The translations under genes and the position numbers were made by a program. The notes under the pieces were generated by a model, which saw only the letters and a program-made list of their open reading frames with translations, was not told where the DNA came from and made no database searches. DNA of 64,000 nt from Rhodovulum marinum. GTDB lineage: Bacteria > Pseudomonadota > Alphaproteobacteria > Rhodobacterales > Rhodobacteraceae. Positions 14,728-23,187 of this stretch are shown in pieces; position 1 is the stretch's first letter; each line of letters begins with the position of its first letter. The stretch covers positions 248,001 to 312,000 of the forward strand of contig NZ_SLXP01000002.1 of NCBI RefSeq assembly GCF_004343075.1. The letters are read 5' to 3'.

Positions 14728-16295
14728 ACCATCTCGTCGGGCAGGCCGGGCACCGGCCGGCCCAAGTCGCGCGCGGGATCCAGGTCGTGAAGCACAAGGA
14801 ACCCGCGCCGGTCCCGCGGCGGCAGGCGGCTGTTGCGATCGGCCAGCGCCTTCCAGCGGTCGAACGCGGTCGCCGGGTCCAGGTCCGCCGGTGCCGCATC
14901 CGGCGGCAGCCAGTGCCCCATCACGCGGCGGCGCAGCTCGGCCACATGCCCCGCCGCGCGAAACTCCAGCCCCGCCTCGGTGTCCCAGCGCAGGCTGCGC
15001 CCGTTCAGGTTGGCCGACGACACGATCGCCCGGCAGTCGTCGAAGATCGACACCTTGGAATGCACATAGACCAGCGGCGCGGCCCTCAGGCTGTCGCGCC
15101 CCTCGCTGTCGCCCGGACGTGGCTGGACCGGCGAAAGCACCAGAATTCGCGGCCCGAAGGCGCGGCGCAAGCGATCCAGGCAACGCGTCTGAAGGAATGC
15201 GCCGAACCGGCTGTCGGTGCCCGCACTGTCGTCAAAGGCGACATCTTCGGGCGCGGCGGGCAGCACCAGGATCAGCCTCAGGTCCGGGCAGGCCCGCGCC
15301 CGCCGCGCCAGCGCCCGCGCCAGCGGCAGGTGCCGGAAGAACTGCGTTTCCAGATAGATCAGGCGGTTTGCCGCGGCGACGCCCGCAAGATGGGCCTGTT
15401 CGATCTCGGCAATCAGCGGCTCGGGCGCCAGCCGGAACGGCGCGTTGCGCGGTCGCCGTGACAGCGTCCGAAGAAAGCCGGCCGCGGGTGGCGCAGGCGG
15501 TTCCGTGCCCGCGACACAGGCAAGGAACCCGTCCAGATGCGTCTGTGCGGCGCGCACCACCGGGCCTTCGGCGATGACCTGAACATCGTGCCAGGTGGCG
15601 TCGGGCGGGCGGCGGTGGCGCGGCGTGTCATAGCGCCGTTCGTTCAGGTCGAGCCCGCCGATATACAGCCGATGTTCGTCGAAAACCGCCATCTTCTGGT
15701 GGTGGGTCGCGGGAAACAGCCTGGGCAAGCGGGCGCGATGGACCAGCCGACCGCCCTGCACACGGGTGATCAGGGCAAGGCCGGGCGCCGTTTTCGCGAA
15801 ATGTGCCCGCCTGGCCGGCGGCAGCGCGTTCACGCGTCGAACCACCCCGCGCAGCCGGCCGAACGCCACGGGCGCGAACGCGAGGCGCGGGCCCAGCCCG
15901 GCCTCGGCGTGATGCATCGCGCTGATCACCTCCAGACGCCCGGCGCCGGCCAGTTCACCCGCCGCGATCAGCCGGCGATGCGCGCTCCAGCAGGACCGGT
16001 GCAGATCGACGGCCCCGATCGGGTCGAAATCCGAGATCACCAGCCTAAGGTACAGCCCGCGCCGCAGCGTGTGCACGACCAGGTCGAACCAGTCCACGCC
16101 GATCTCGCGCGCCTCGGCCGACCGCAGCCGGGTCGCGGGATCGAACAGACGGAACCCGGCCGAAATCGACCGCTCGGCCTCCAGGAAGCACCGCTCCAGC
16201 GCCGGGTAGGCCTCTGCCGCCGTCAGCAGGACCCGGAACCGCGTGATCGCGGCCCCGGCGTCATCCGATGGCATCTCGCGCAACCGCCCCTCCAT
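14724..16295 (-). CDS. Phospholipase D-like protein with two HKD motifs
   Basis: A 523-residue PLD-superfamily protein. Both catalytic HxKx4D motifs are intact: HHQKMAVFDEHRLYIGGLD in the first half and VHSKVSIFDDCRAIVSSANL in the second, which is the arrangement of bacterial phospholipases D and cardiolipin synthases. It lacks the N-terminal transmembrane pair of cardiolipin synthases, but the small PLDc_N-type membrane protein encoded 10 nt upstream could supply an anchor. The pair is read from an EcfG-type promoter, suggesting membrane lipid remodelling in stress. The substrate is not determined. Confidence 0.85.
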   Translation of the reverse strand: MEGRLREMPSDDAGAAITRFRVLLTAAEAYPALERCFLEAERSISAGFRLFDPATRLRSAEAREIGVDWFDLVVHTLRRGLYLRLVISDFDPIGAVDLHRSCWSAHRRLIAAGELAGAGRLEVISAMHHAEAGLGPRLAFAPVAFGRLRGVVRRVNALPPARRAHFAKTAPGLALITRVQGGRLVHRARLPRLFPATHHQKMAVFDEHRLYIGGLDLNERRYDTPRHRRPPDATWHDVQVIAEGPVVRAAQTHLDGFLACVAGTEPPAPPAAGFLRTLSRRPRNAPFRLAPEPLIAEIEQAHLAGVAAANRLIYLETQFFRHLPLARALARRARACPDLRLILVLPAAPEDVAFDDSAGTDSRFGAFLQTRCLDRLRRAFGPRILVLSPVQPRPGDSEGRDSLRAAPLVYVHSKVSIFDDCRAIVSSANLNGRSLRWDTEAGLEFRAAGHVAELRRRVMGHWLPPDAAPADLDPATAFDRWKALADRNSRLPPRDRRGFLVLHDLDPARDLGRPVPGLPDEMV

Positions 16296-16305
16296 GACCC
16301 GCGGA

Positions 16306-16494
16306 TCAGCGCGCCGCGACCGCCTTGGGGCCGAACAGAAGCCAGGCCAGGAACCCCAGCAGCGGCAGCACCAGGATCAACAGCACCCAAAGCACTTTCT
16401 GGCCCGTCCCGCTGGCCGATCCCAGGACCGAGACGATCGCCCAGAGGTCCAGCACCAGAAGGATGAACCCGCCAATTCCCATGACTTCGACCAT
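16306..16494 (-). CDS. PLDc_N-type small membrane protein
   Basis: A 62-residue protein of two transmembrane helices (GIGGFILLVLDLWAIVSVL and VLWVLLILVLPLLGFLAWLLF) separated by a short polar loop, matching the phospholipase D N-terminal anchor domain (PLDc_N). The ATG at 16494 has AAGGAG upstream; an ATG 8 codons earlier has none. It is the first gene of a two-gene operon with the PLD-like gene. Splitting anchor and catalytic domains into two genes is what makes it notable. Confidence 0.8.
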   Translation of the reverse strand: MVEVMGIGGFILLVLDLWAIVSVLGSASGTGQKVLWVLLILVLPLLGFLAWLLFGPKAVAAR

Positions 16495-16545
16495 CGTCTT
16501 CTCCTTTCTTGTCCGCATGGCGCCGACGCGCCGGGGTCAGGTGGG

Positions 16546-16570
16546 AACGCGGGCCGCGGCGTTAGGTTCC
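16546..16570 (-). promoter_or_regulatory. EcfG-type promoter of the PLD operon
   Basis: Minus-strand GGAAC (16566-16570), 16-nt spacer, CGTT (16546-16549), about 50 nt upstream of the PLDc_N start. Confidence 0.78.
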
Positions 16571-16754
16571 GCCGCCCGCGTGAACACGGGCGACGCCGGG
16601 CCGCGCGTAACGCCCGCCCGCGCCGCCGGTTCCCCCTGATTCCACCAGTTTTTTTCGCCTTCTCGACGCAACCAGATGCGCTCTGGCGCCGTTGGCCCAC
16701 CGAGAGCAGCGCCGCACCGGCGCCCGCTCGGGAAACCGAAAAGGAGAGGCTGAA

Positions 16755-17612
16755 ATGAAACGCATTCTCGCAACCACCGCCATCATGGCCCTGACCGCCC
16801 TGCCCCTGCATGCCGAAGGCGATGCCGCAAGGATGTCGGCGCCGGAAATCAGCGTGGGCAACGATGCGCTGAGCGCGGAAACGCTGATCGGCAAGCGCCT
16901 TTACATCGAGGGCGCCTCGGACGGGGCCGGGTTTTCGCTGGCCGACCTGACCGACGCGCCCGACAGCTGGACCGATGTCGGCGAGGTCGGTGACGTGATC
17001 GTCGGCAAGAACGGCGAGGTCCGCTCGGTGATCGCCGATATCGGCGGCTTTCTCGGCGTGGGCGAACGCGAGGTGGCGCTAAGCCTGGACAACCTGCATT
17101 TCGCGGCCGACCGGGATGACCAGGGCGATTATTTCGTCCTTTACCGGGGCGAACGCGAATTGCTGGAGGACAAGAGCGCCTTTGACCGCGGCGAAACCGG
17201 CGACGACGCCTGGTTGCTGTCGGTGGGCGAAGAACAGGCACGCAACGACCGGATGAACGCCGACAACGGGGCCGAAAGCACCGCGATGGCGGACCCCGGC
17301 GACCCCGCCCGACCGGGTGACATGCTTGCCCCCGCTGAACGTGCGGCCCTGACCGCCGGGGACCTGGAAGGCCAGCCGGTCGAGGATTCCTCGGGCGAAC
17401 GGATCGGCGAGATCAGCGACCTGGTGCTGACCGAGGATGGCACGATCGACAAGGCCATTGTCGATATCGGCGGCTTTCTCGGGATCGGCGAAAAGCCCGT
17501 GGCACTGCCGTTTTCCGAGATCGAGATCGCGCGCACCGACGGTGACGCGATCCGGCTGAGCACCGGGCATAGCGCAAGCGAACTGGAACAGATGACGCGC
17601 TGGGAAGGCTGA
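16755..17612 (+). CDS. Secreted protein with two PRC-barrel domains
   Basis: A 285-residue protein with a signal peptide (MKRILATTAIMALTALPLHA) and two PRC-barrel-like repeats. The first is about residues 45-115 (VGEVGDVIVGKNGEVRSVIA then DIGGFLGVGEREVAL) and the second about 210-275 (IGEISDLVLTEDGTIDKAIV then DIGGFLGIGEKPVAL). A low-complexity linker rich in Asp, Pro and Ala joins them. Such exported PRC-barrel proteins are common in alphaproteobacteria, with structural or stress roles inferred only. AAGGAGAGG precedes the ATG. I found no EcfG promoter here although the gene borders the stress island. Confidence 0.82.
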   Translation: MKRILATTAIMALTALPLHAEGDAARMSAPEISVGNDALSAETLIGKRLYIEGASDGAGFSLADLTDAPDSWTDVGEVGDVIVGKNGEVRSVIADIGGFLGVGEREVALSLDNLHFAADRDDQGDYFVLYRGERELLEDKSAFDRGETGDDAWLLSVGEEQARNDRMNADNGAESTAMADPGDPARPGDMLAPAERAALTAGDLEGQPVEDSSGERIGEISDLVLTEDGTIDKAIVDIGGFLGIGEKPVALPFSEIEIARTDGDAIRLSTGHSASELEQMTRWEG

Positions 17613-17630
17613 CCCGCGCACGCGCAACCC

Positions 17631-17665
17631 GGCCGGGGCCGCCACCGCGCGGCCCCGGCCTTTTT
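17631..17665 (+). terminator. Rho-independent terminator after the PRC-barrel gene
   Basis: A 12-bp perfect stem (GGCCGGGGCCGC / GCGGCCCCGGCC) with a 6-nt loop and a TTTTT tail. Confidence 0.88.
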
Positions 17666-17682
17666 CATGGTCGCCGCGGGGA

Positions 17683-18891
17683 TCAGTGCCGCAGCGCCTC
17701 GATCGGGTCCAGCCGGGCAGCCCGGCGCGCGGGGAAATAGCCGAAGACCACGCCGACCAGCGCCGAAAAGGCAAAGGCCAGCGCGATGGTGCCCGCATCG
17801 GGCGTGAAGGGCACGTTCAGCACCTGCGCCCCCACCGCGGCCAGGCCCAGCCCCAGCGCCACCCCCAGCACACCGCCCAGCGCCGACAGCACGATCGCCT
17901 CGACCAGGAATTGCAGCAGCACCTGCCCCGCCTGCGCGCCCACCGCCATGCGGATGCCGATTTCGCGGGTGCGTTCGGTGACCGAGACCAGCATGATGTT
18001 CATGATCCCGATGCCGCCCACCAGCAGGCTGACCGCCGCCACCGCCGACAACAGCCCCGTCAGCACCGCGTTCACGCTGTTCAGCATCGAGGCCACCTGT
18101 TCCATGTCGCGCAGGCTGAAATCGTCCTCTTCGCCGGGGCCGATGCGGCGGACCTCGCGCATCAGCGCGGTGATGTCGTTGGTCGCGCGCTCCATCGAGA
18201 CGCCATCGCGCACCGCGATATAGATCATCGGCACGTCCATGCTGCCCGCGATGCGGCGGCCGTAGGCGCGGAACGGCATCAGCACGACATCGTCCTGGTC
18301 GGTTCCGAAGGACGACGCCCCCTTGGGGGCCAGCAGGCCGACCACCGTGCAGGACATCGCGCCCAGCCGGATCTTCTCGCCCACCGGGTCGGTCTGGCCG
18401 AACAGCTCCCGGCGGACGGTTTCGCCCAGGATGCACACGGTTTTCCCGGCGCTTTCCTCGGCCGCGGTAAAGGCGCGGCCCGCGGCCACCGGCCAGTCGG
18501 ACGCCACGAGATAGCGGCTGTCGGTGCCGGTGACCCTGGTGCGGTAGTTGGTGTTTCCGAACACCGCGACCTGCGACGCGCTGCCCGAGGGCGCGGCGGT
18601 TTCGACGCTGGCGACCTGGTCGATGATCCGGTCGACATCCGCCAGGGCAAAGGCCCGTTCCGACCCGCCGCCGCTGTTCGGGCCGAACCGCATCTGGCCG
18701 GGGCTGAGGATCATCAGGTTGGCGCCCATCCGTTCGACATCGGCCGTCACCTGCGCGGTGGACCCCTTGCCGATGGTGACCATGGCGATCACCGCGGCCA
18801 CCCCGATCACGACGCCCAGCACCGTCAGGAACGACCGCATCGGGTTGCGCAGGATCGCCTGCAACGCCAGCTTGAAGGTTTCCCACAGCAT
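17683..18891 (-). CDS. MacB-like ABC transporter permease
   Basis: A 402-residue FtsX/MacB-type permease: an N-terminal helix (RSFLTVLGVVIGVAAVIAMV), a large periplasmic MacB_PCD-like domain of about 220 residues, and three C-terminal helices with the typical GGIGIMNIMLVSVTERTREI and ending ARLDPIEALRH. With the adjacent ATPase and membrane fusion protein it would form a tripartite efflux or export system for macrolides, peptides or lipoprotein-like cargo. The start overlaps the ATPase stop (TGATG). No TolC-like gene is nearby, and substrate is unknown. Confidence 0.9.
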   Translation of the reverse strand: MLWETFKLALQAILRNPMRSFLTVLGVVIGVAAVIAMVTIGKGSTAQVTADVERMGANLMILSPGQMRFGPNSGGGSERAFALADVDRIIDQVASVETAAPSGSASQVAVFGNTNYRTRVTGTDSRYLVASDWPVAAGRAFTAAEESAGKTVCILGETVRRELFGQTDPVGEKIRLGAMSCTVVGLLAPKGASSFGTDQDDVVLMPFRAYGRRIAGSMDVPMIYIAVRDGVSMERATNDITALMREVRRIGPGEEDDFSLRDMEQVASMLNSVNAVLTGLLSAVAAVSLLVGGIGIMNIMLVSVTERTREIGIRMAVGAQAGQVLLQFLVEAIVLSALGGVLGVALGLGLAAVGAQVLNVPFTPDAGTIALAFAFSALVGVVFGYFPARRAARLDPIEALRH

Positions 18892-19601
18892 CAGCCCGCC
18901 CCCGTGATGCGGCGGTCGGACTGGATCTGGCCGTCGACCATCCAGATCAGCCGGCTGGCATATTCGGCCATGTCTTCCTCGTGCGTGACCATCACGATGG
19001 TCAGCCCGTCCTTTCGGTTCAGCGCCTGCAACAGGTCCATGATCTCGACCGACCGCCTTGTATCCAGGTTCCCGGTGGGTTCGTCGGCCAGAACGACCTG
19101 CGGGCCGGTGGCCAGCGCCCGCGCGATGGCCACGCGCTGTTGCTGGCCGCCCGAAAGTTGCGACGGGTCGTGGTGGGCGCGGTCGGCCAGCCCCACCTTG
19201 TCCAGCGCGGCCAGCGCCGCCGCCTTCCGCTCGGCCCGGCCCAACCCCTTGTAGATCAAGGGCAATTCGACGTTCTGCAAGGCGGTGGTCCGGGCCAGCA
19301 GGTTGTAACCCTGGAAGATGAACCCAAGGTAATGCCGCCTGAGCAATGCGCGCTGGTCCCGCGTCAGGCCGCCCACCTCGACACCGTCGAACAGGTAGTG
19401 CCCCGATGACGGCCGGTCGAGGCACCCCATGATGTTCATCGCCGTCGACTTGCCCGATCCGCTGGGGCCCATCACGGCGACGAACTCGCCCTTTTCGACC
19501 GTCAGGCTGACCCCGTCCAGCGCGCGCACCTCGGCCGCGCCCGAACCGTAGACGCGCGCCACATCGCGGAATTCGATGACCGGGGAAACGGGCGTGGCCA
19601 T
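18891..19601 (-). CDS. MacB/LolD-like ABC transporter ATP-binding protein
   Basis: A 236-residue ATPase with Walker A (GPSGSGKST), Q-loop, signature LSGGQQQRVAIARAL, Walker B (VVLADEPTGNLD) and a switch histidine in VTHEEDMAEY. It belongs to the MacB/LolD class that powers mechanotransmission rather than direct substrate transport. In contrast to E. coli MacB, ATPase and permease are separate genes here. It lies 4 nt downstream of the membrane fusion protein gene in a three-gene operon. Confidence 0.93.
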   Translation of the reverse strand: MATPVSPVIEFRDVARVYGSGAAEVRALDGVSLTVEKGEFVAVMGPSGSGKSTAMNIMGCLDRPSSGHYLFDGVEVGGLTRDQRALLRRHYLGFIFQGYNLLARTTALQNVELPLIYKGLGRAERKAAALAALDKVGLADRAHHDPSQLSGGQQQRVAIARALATGPQVVLADEPTGNLDTRRSVEIMDLLQALNRKDGLTIVMVTHEEDMAEYASRLIWMVDGQIQSDRRITGAG

Positions 19602-19605
19602 GGGC

Positions 19606-20847
19606 CTAGTCTTCCTCGACCTGGTCGGTGATCACCCTGTCGCCCGGCCCAAGATCGCCCTGCAGGATCTCGGTCACCGTGCCATCGGTCTGGCCCGGAA
19701 CCACGGCCACCTCGGTCGGGGCACCGTCGCGCAAGACCCAGACGCTTTTGCCCGTGGCGATACCGCCCCCGGCCCCGGGGCGGCGGGGCATCACCAGCCC
19801 GATCAGGCCGCTGCGTTCGCCCTGTGCCGCCTCGGCGACCCTTGGCGGCGCATAGCGCAACGCGGCGTTGGGCACCAAAAGCGCATCCGTGACCGAGGCC
19901 ACCACGATATCGGCCGTGGCAGTCATGCCGGGCCGCAGCGCCATGTCGGAATTGTCCAGCGCCAGGATGGCCTTGTAGGTGACCACGCCCTCGGTTGTTT
20001 CGGGGGAAAAGCGGACCTCGGCGATCTCGGCGGGAAAGACGCGCGTGTCATGGGCCTCGACGGTGAACTGCGCCCTCTGGCCCACGGCGACCAGCCCGAT
20101 ATCGGCCTCGTCGATATCGGCCTGCAATTCCATCTGCGCCAGGTCCTCGGCGACGGTGAACAGGATCGGGGCCGAAAGCGACGCGGCGACGATCTGGCCC
20201 GGATCGGCGTCACGTTCCAGCACGATGCCCCGAACCGGCGAAACGATCGTCGATTTCTCGATATCCACGCTCACGCTTTGCAGATTGGCCTCGGCAAGCG
20301 CAAGGTCGGCCTCGGCGACGCCCAGTTCGGCCTGCGCCCGGGCATAGGCGGCCTGCTGGGCGATAAAGACCTCTTCGGATTCGACCCCGCGTTCGATCAA
20401 TTCCTCGCCCCGCAGGTAAGATGCCCGCGCCTCGTTCAGCGACGCCGCGGCCACCGCGATCCGCGCCCGCGCAGCGCCCACCGAGGCCTCGCGCACCGCG
20501 CGTTCGGCCTGCAACTTGGCGGTGTCCAGCGTCGCCAGCACCGTGCCGATCTCGACCGGGTCGTTGAAATCGACCTCGACGGTTTCGATGGTTCCCGACA
20601 ATTCGCTGGAAATCTCGACCAGTTCGGTCGGCTCGATCGACCCGGTGGCGGTGACCAGAACATCGAACCCGCCGCGCGTGACCGGTTCGGTGACATAACG
20701 CATGACGCCACCCGCGTCCCCGCGCGGATAGAAAACCCAGGCGGCCGCGAGGGCCACCACGATCAGGGCGTATTTCACCCATCCGGGCCGGGTTTTGCGG
20801 TGCGCCCCGAGGCCCAGCTTCGCCGACAGTTCGTCCCGCTCGCTCAT
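19606..20847 (-). CDS. MacA-like periplasmic membrane fusion protein
   Basis: A 413-residue HlyD/RND-type adaptor. One N-terminal transmembrane helix (VKYALIVVALAAAWVFYP) is followed by a lipoyl-like half (ATGSIEPTELVEISSELSG), a long helical hairpin (about residues 110-190), the second lipoyl half (STIVSPVRGIVLERDADPGQ) and beta-barrel segments. It would bridge the MacB-like permease and an outer-membrane channel. It is the first gene of the operon, and a 15-nt palindrome lies about 36 nt upstream of its start. Confidence 0.9.
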   Translation of the reverse strand: MSERDELSAKLGLGAHRKTRPGWVKYALIVVALAAAWVFYPRGDAGGVMRYVTEPVTRGGFDVLVTATGSIEPTELVEISSELSGTIETVEVDFNDPVEIGTVLATLDTAKLQAERAVREASVGAARARIAVAAASLNEARASYLRGEELIERGVESEEVFIAQQAAYARAQAELGVAEADLALAEANLQSVSVDIEKSTIVSPVRGIVLERDADPGQIVAASLSAPILFTVAEDLAQMELQADIDEADIGLVAVGQRAQFTVEAHDTRVFPAEIAEVRFSPETTEGVVTYKAILALDNSDMALRPGMTATADIVVASVTDALLVPNAALRYAPPRVAEAAQGERSGLIGLVMPRRPGAGGGIATGKSVWVLRDGAPTEVAVVPGQTDGTVTEILQGDLGPGDRVITDQVEED

Positions 20848-20882
20848 CTGTCCCTCTCGTCCGCGATGCCGTACCCGCGCGT

Positions 20883-20897
20883 CCGGTCAATGACCGG
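20883..20897. promoter_or_regulatory. Palindromic operator candidate upstream of the macA-like gene
   Basis: CCGGTCAATGACCGG is a perfect 15-nt odd palindrome in the 195-bp region shared by the macA-like operon and the divergent lysE-like gene. It could bind a local repressor such as a TetR- or MarR-type protein; no such regulator gene is adjacent. Confidence 0.4.
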
Positions 20898-21042
20898 TAT
20901 ACGGCCATGTATCACCGTTCCGTCGCGCCCCCGCAACGCCGCTCGGCCAGCGGCCGCGCCAAAAATCGCCCGGCCCCCGGCTTTGCCATTGCGTCACGGC
21001 CTGTGCCGTGGCTGACTTGGCGCCACCCCAGGAGACCCGCCC

Positions 21043-21660
21043 ATGCCGCTTGACCTTTGGCTTGCCTTCACCGCCGCATCCGCCGTGCTGTTGATCATTC
21101 CCGGTCCGACGATTCTGTTGGTGCTGTCCTACGCGCTGAGCCAGGGGCGGCGGGTCGCGGTGGCGATGGCGCTGGGCGTCGCACTCGGGGACTTCATCGC
21201 GATGAGCGCCTCTCTGGCGGGCCTCGGCGCGCTGGTGCTGGCCTCGGCCACCCTGTTCACCGCGCTGAAATGGATCGGCGCGGCCTACCTGGTCTGGCTG
21301 GGGGTCAAGCTGATCCGCTCGCGCCCGGCTTTCGCCGCCGAAATCGAACCCGAAAGCCGGCCCGCTCGCGCGATCTTTGGCCATGCCGCCACGGTGACCG
21401 CGCTTAACCCGAAATCCATCGCCTTCTTCATCGCCTTCGTGCCACAATTCCTCCGCCCCTGAGCGGCCCTCGCTCCGCAATTCGCAGTGCTGATCGCAAC
21501 ATTCGTCGGGCTCGCCGCGCTGAACGCGCTGGCCTACGCGCTGCTCGCCGACCGGCTGCGGGCGCAGATCCGCCGGCCCGCGGTGCTGCGCTGGATGACA
21601 CGCGCGGGCGGCGGCGCGCTGATCGGCATGGGCGCGCTGACCGCCAGCGCCCGCATCTGA
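21043..21660 (+). pseudogene. LysE/RhtB family exporter interrupted by an in-frame TGA
   Basis: The first 139 codons encode an N-terminal LysE/RhtB exporter (IIPGPTILLVLSYALSQGRR; later VTALNPKSIAFFIAFVPQF) and stop at TGA 21460-21462. The same frame continues without a gap for 65 further codons to a second TGA at 21658, and these encode the expected last two helices (FAVLIATFVGLAALNALAYA; GGGALIGMGALTASARI). Read through, the length of about 205 residues is normal for the family. One nonsense substitution, with no other decay, suggests a very recent mutation, a base error, or readthrough. The truncated product would lack the C-terminal helices. Confidence 0.82.
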
Positions 21661-21699
21661 CCCCCGGCCACCCAGCACACAATAAATGTGGTATTCTCG

Positions 21700-21711
21700 C
21701 TTTCGCGAAAG
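21700..21711. promoter_or_regulatory. 12-bp palindrome upstream of the 21753 gene
   Basis: CTTTCGCGAAAG is a perfect palindrome directly after a TATTCT sequence that resembles a -10 box. It is a possible operator at the transcription start; evidence is weak. Confidence 0.3.
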
Positions 21712-21752
21712 GCCATATGTGGCTAAAATCGGGCAGAATGATGGGGGGCATC

Positions 21753-22697
21753 ATGAAAGACCGAGTCGAAAGCGGGATCGAGGCGTTTGGATGGCACCAT
21801 GACCTGCTGGGGGGCGGTGCGGGCATCGTCGAACAGCTGGGCCGCGATCACGCCGCGATCCGTGCCGAGGAAGACGCGGTGTTGCTGGTCACCTTCGAAC
21901 GCGCGGGGGATATTCTGGCGGATGGGCCCGGCGGGCGGCCGCTGGCCGCTGCCCTGGCCGAGGATGCGGGCTGGTCGCGGCTGTCCGTCGTGGCCCGCGG
22001 CGAGACCTGGTTCCGCGACCCGGCGGTCTATGCCTTTTTCGACCGGTTGATCGACCAGGGCTATTTCGACCGGTTCGACCGCGTGGTGTTTTACGGGGAT
22101 GGCATGTGCGGCCATGCCGCCGCCGCGTATTCGGTGGCCGCCCCCGGCGCCACGGTGATCGCGCTTGCCCCGCAGGCCACGCTGAACCCGGCGCAGGCGG
22201 GATGGGATCCGCGTTTCGCCGCCGCGCGGCGGCTGGATTTCACCTCGCGGTTCGGCTTTGCCCCGGACATGATCGAAGCGGCCGGGCTGGCGATGATCGT
22301 CTACGACCCCAGGCGCCCACTCGATGCGATGCACGCGGCGCTGTTCCGCGGCCCGAACGTGGTTCATGCGCGCGCACCGTTTTGCGGCAGCGGCCTGGAA
22401 GAACACCTGCTGGCGATGGGCGTGCTGCCCGAACTGATCGACGCCGCCGGCGAAGGCCACCTGACAGCGCAAGTGTTTCACAGGCTGTTCCGGGCGCGAC
22501 GGACCTATGCGCCGTATGTCTCGGCGTTGCTGGACCGCGTGGCCCGGGCGGGGCGCATCGCCCCTGGCAAACGTGCCGCACGATCGATGACCGGCACGCC
22601 AATCGGGCAACATACCTCCGTCCCCGCACCCAAGAAACCCTTGGGCCGTTTCCTTCTTGAAGACATGCACCGCGTTCCCGCGGGCGTCACCGCCTGA
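21753..22697 (+). CDS. Rhodobacteraceae-type conserved protein (often labelled phosphoadenosine phosphosulfate reductase)
   Basis: A protein of about 314 residues from a family restricted largely to Rhodobacteraceae. It has a Rossmann-like core (RVVFYGDGMCGHAAAAYSVA) followed by VIALAPQATLNPAQAGWDPR and ARRLDFTSRFGFAPDMIEAA. Databases often call such proteins phosphoadenosine phosphosulfate reductase, but I see no PAPS-reductase signature or catalytic cysteine motif, so I do not support that name. The fold suggests an alpha/beta hydrolase relative without a clear catalytic triad. The ATG at 21753 follows GGGGGG; in-frame ATGs at 21717, 21738 and 21741 are alternatives, and 21717 has AAAGG upstream. 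Confidence 0.65.
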   Translation: MKDRVESGIEAFGWHHDLLGGGAGIVEQLGRDHAAIRAEEDAVLLVTFERAGDILADGPGGRPLAAALAEDAGWSRLSVVARGETWFRDPAVYAFFDRLIDQGYFDRFDRVVFYGDGMCGHAAAAYSVAAPGATVIALAPQATLNPAQAGWDPRFAAARRLDFTSRFGFAPDMIEAAGLAMIVYDPRRPLDAMHAALFRGPNVVHARAPFCGSGLEEHLLAMGVLPELIDAAGEGHLTAQVFHRLFRARRTYAPYVSALLDRVARAGRIAPGKRAARSMTGTPIGQHTSVPAPKKPLGRFLLEDMHRVPAGVTA

Positions 22698-22740
22698 TCG
22701 GGGCGGCCCGACCGGAACGGCCGGACCGTCCGGGGGTCGG

Positions 22741-22947
22741 TCAGATGTAGTACCGGTCGCGGAAGATGTGGCGGATCACGTCCTGTCGCGTCAGGCCCTT
22801 GGCGGCGAGATCCTCGTCGCTCATGGCGTTCAATCGCTCGATCTGGCGGGCATGCGGGTGGTTCTCCATCACCCGAACCAGCATGTCGATCAGCGCCGTG
22901 AAAACCGAGACCTTGTGACCGGTGATATTGGTGTTTGCAACTGCCAT
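22741..22947 (-). CDS. DUF1127 domain protein
   Basis: A 68-residue protein with the DUF1127 pattern in its second half: HPHARQIERLNAMSDEDLAA then GLTRQDVIRHIFRDR. DUF1127 proteins of alphaproteobacteria are small, basic, often stress-induced, and some act with small RNAs in phosphate or carbon metabolism (CcaF1 in Rhodobacter). The N-terminal 30 residues add a hydrophobic stretch. AGGAG precedes the ATG. It is divergent from pyrC across a 240-bp gap that must hold both promoters. Confidence 0.85.
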   Translation of the reverse strand: MAVANTNITGHKVSVFTALIDMLVRVMENHPHARQIERLNAMSDEDLAAKGLTRQDVIRHIFRDRYYI

Positions 22948-23187
22948 TCGTGGAAACTCCTGTGGGGATACAGATGTTTCCTCCCATGCGATCCAAGATA
23001 GGGCAGATACGCTGACATTTCCAATGCCAAGCCGGAAAGCCGGCCTTGCACCCAGCGGGCAGCGGAACCCAAGAATATTAACGGGATATTCACGACAATG
23101 CGCATCGCATCGGCCTGGGCGCCCCCCGACGGGCGCGGCGCGATCGGCACTGGAAAGCCCCGCGCCGATTGTGTATCGCGCATCCCC

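Noticed and set aside
21460-21462. Selenocysteine codon in the lysE-like gene
   Set aside because: No SECIS-like element is evident after the TGA, and the family has no cysteine or selenocysteine at this position.
21753-22697. Phosphoadenosine phosphosulfate reductase assignment
   Set aside because: I see no PAPS-reductase P-loop or C-terminal catalytic cysteine motif, so I leave it as an uncharacterised family.
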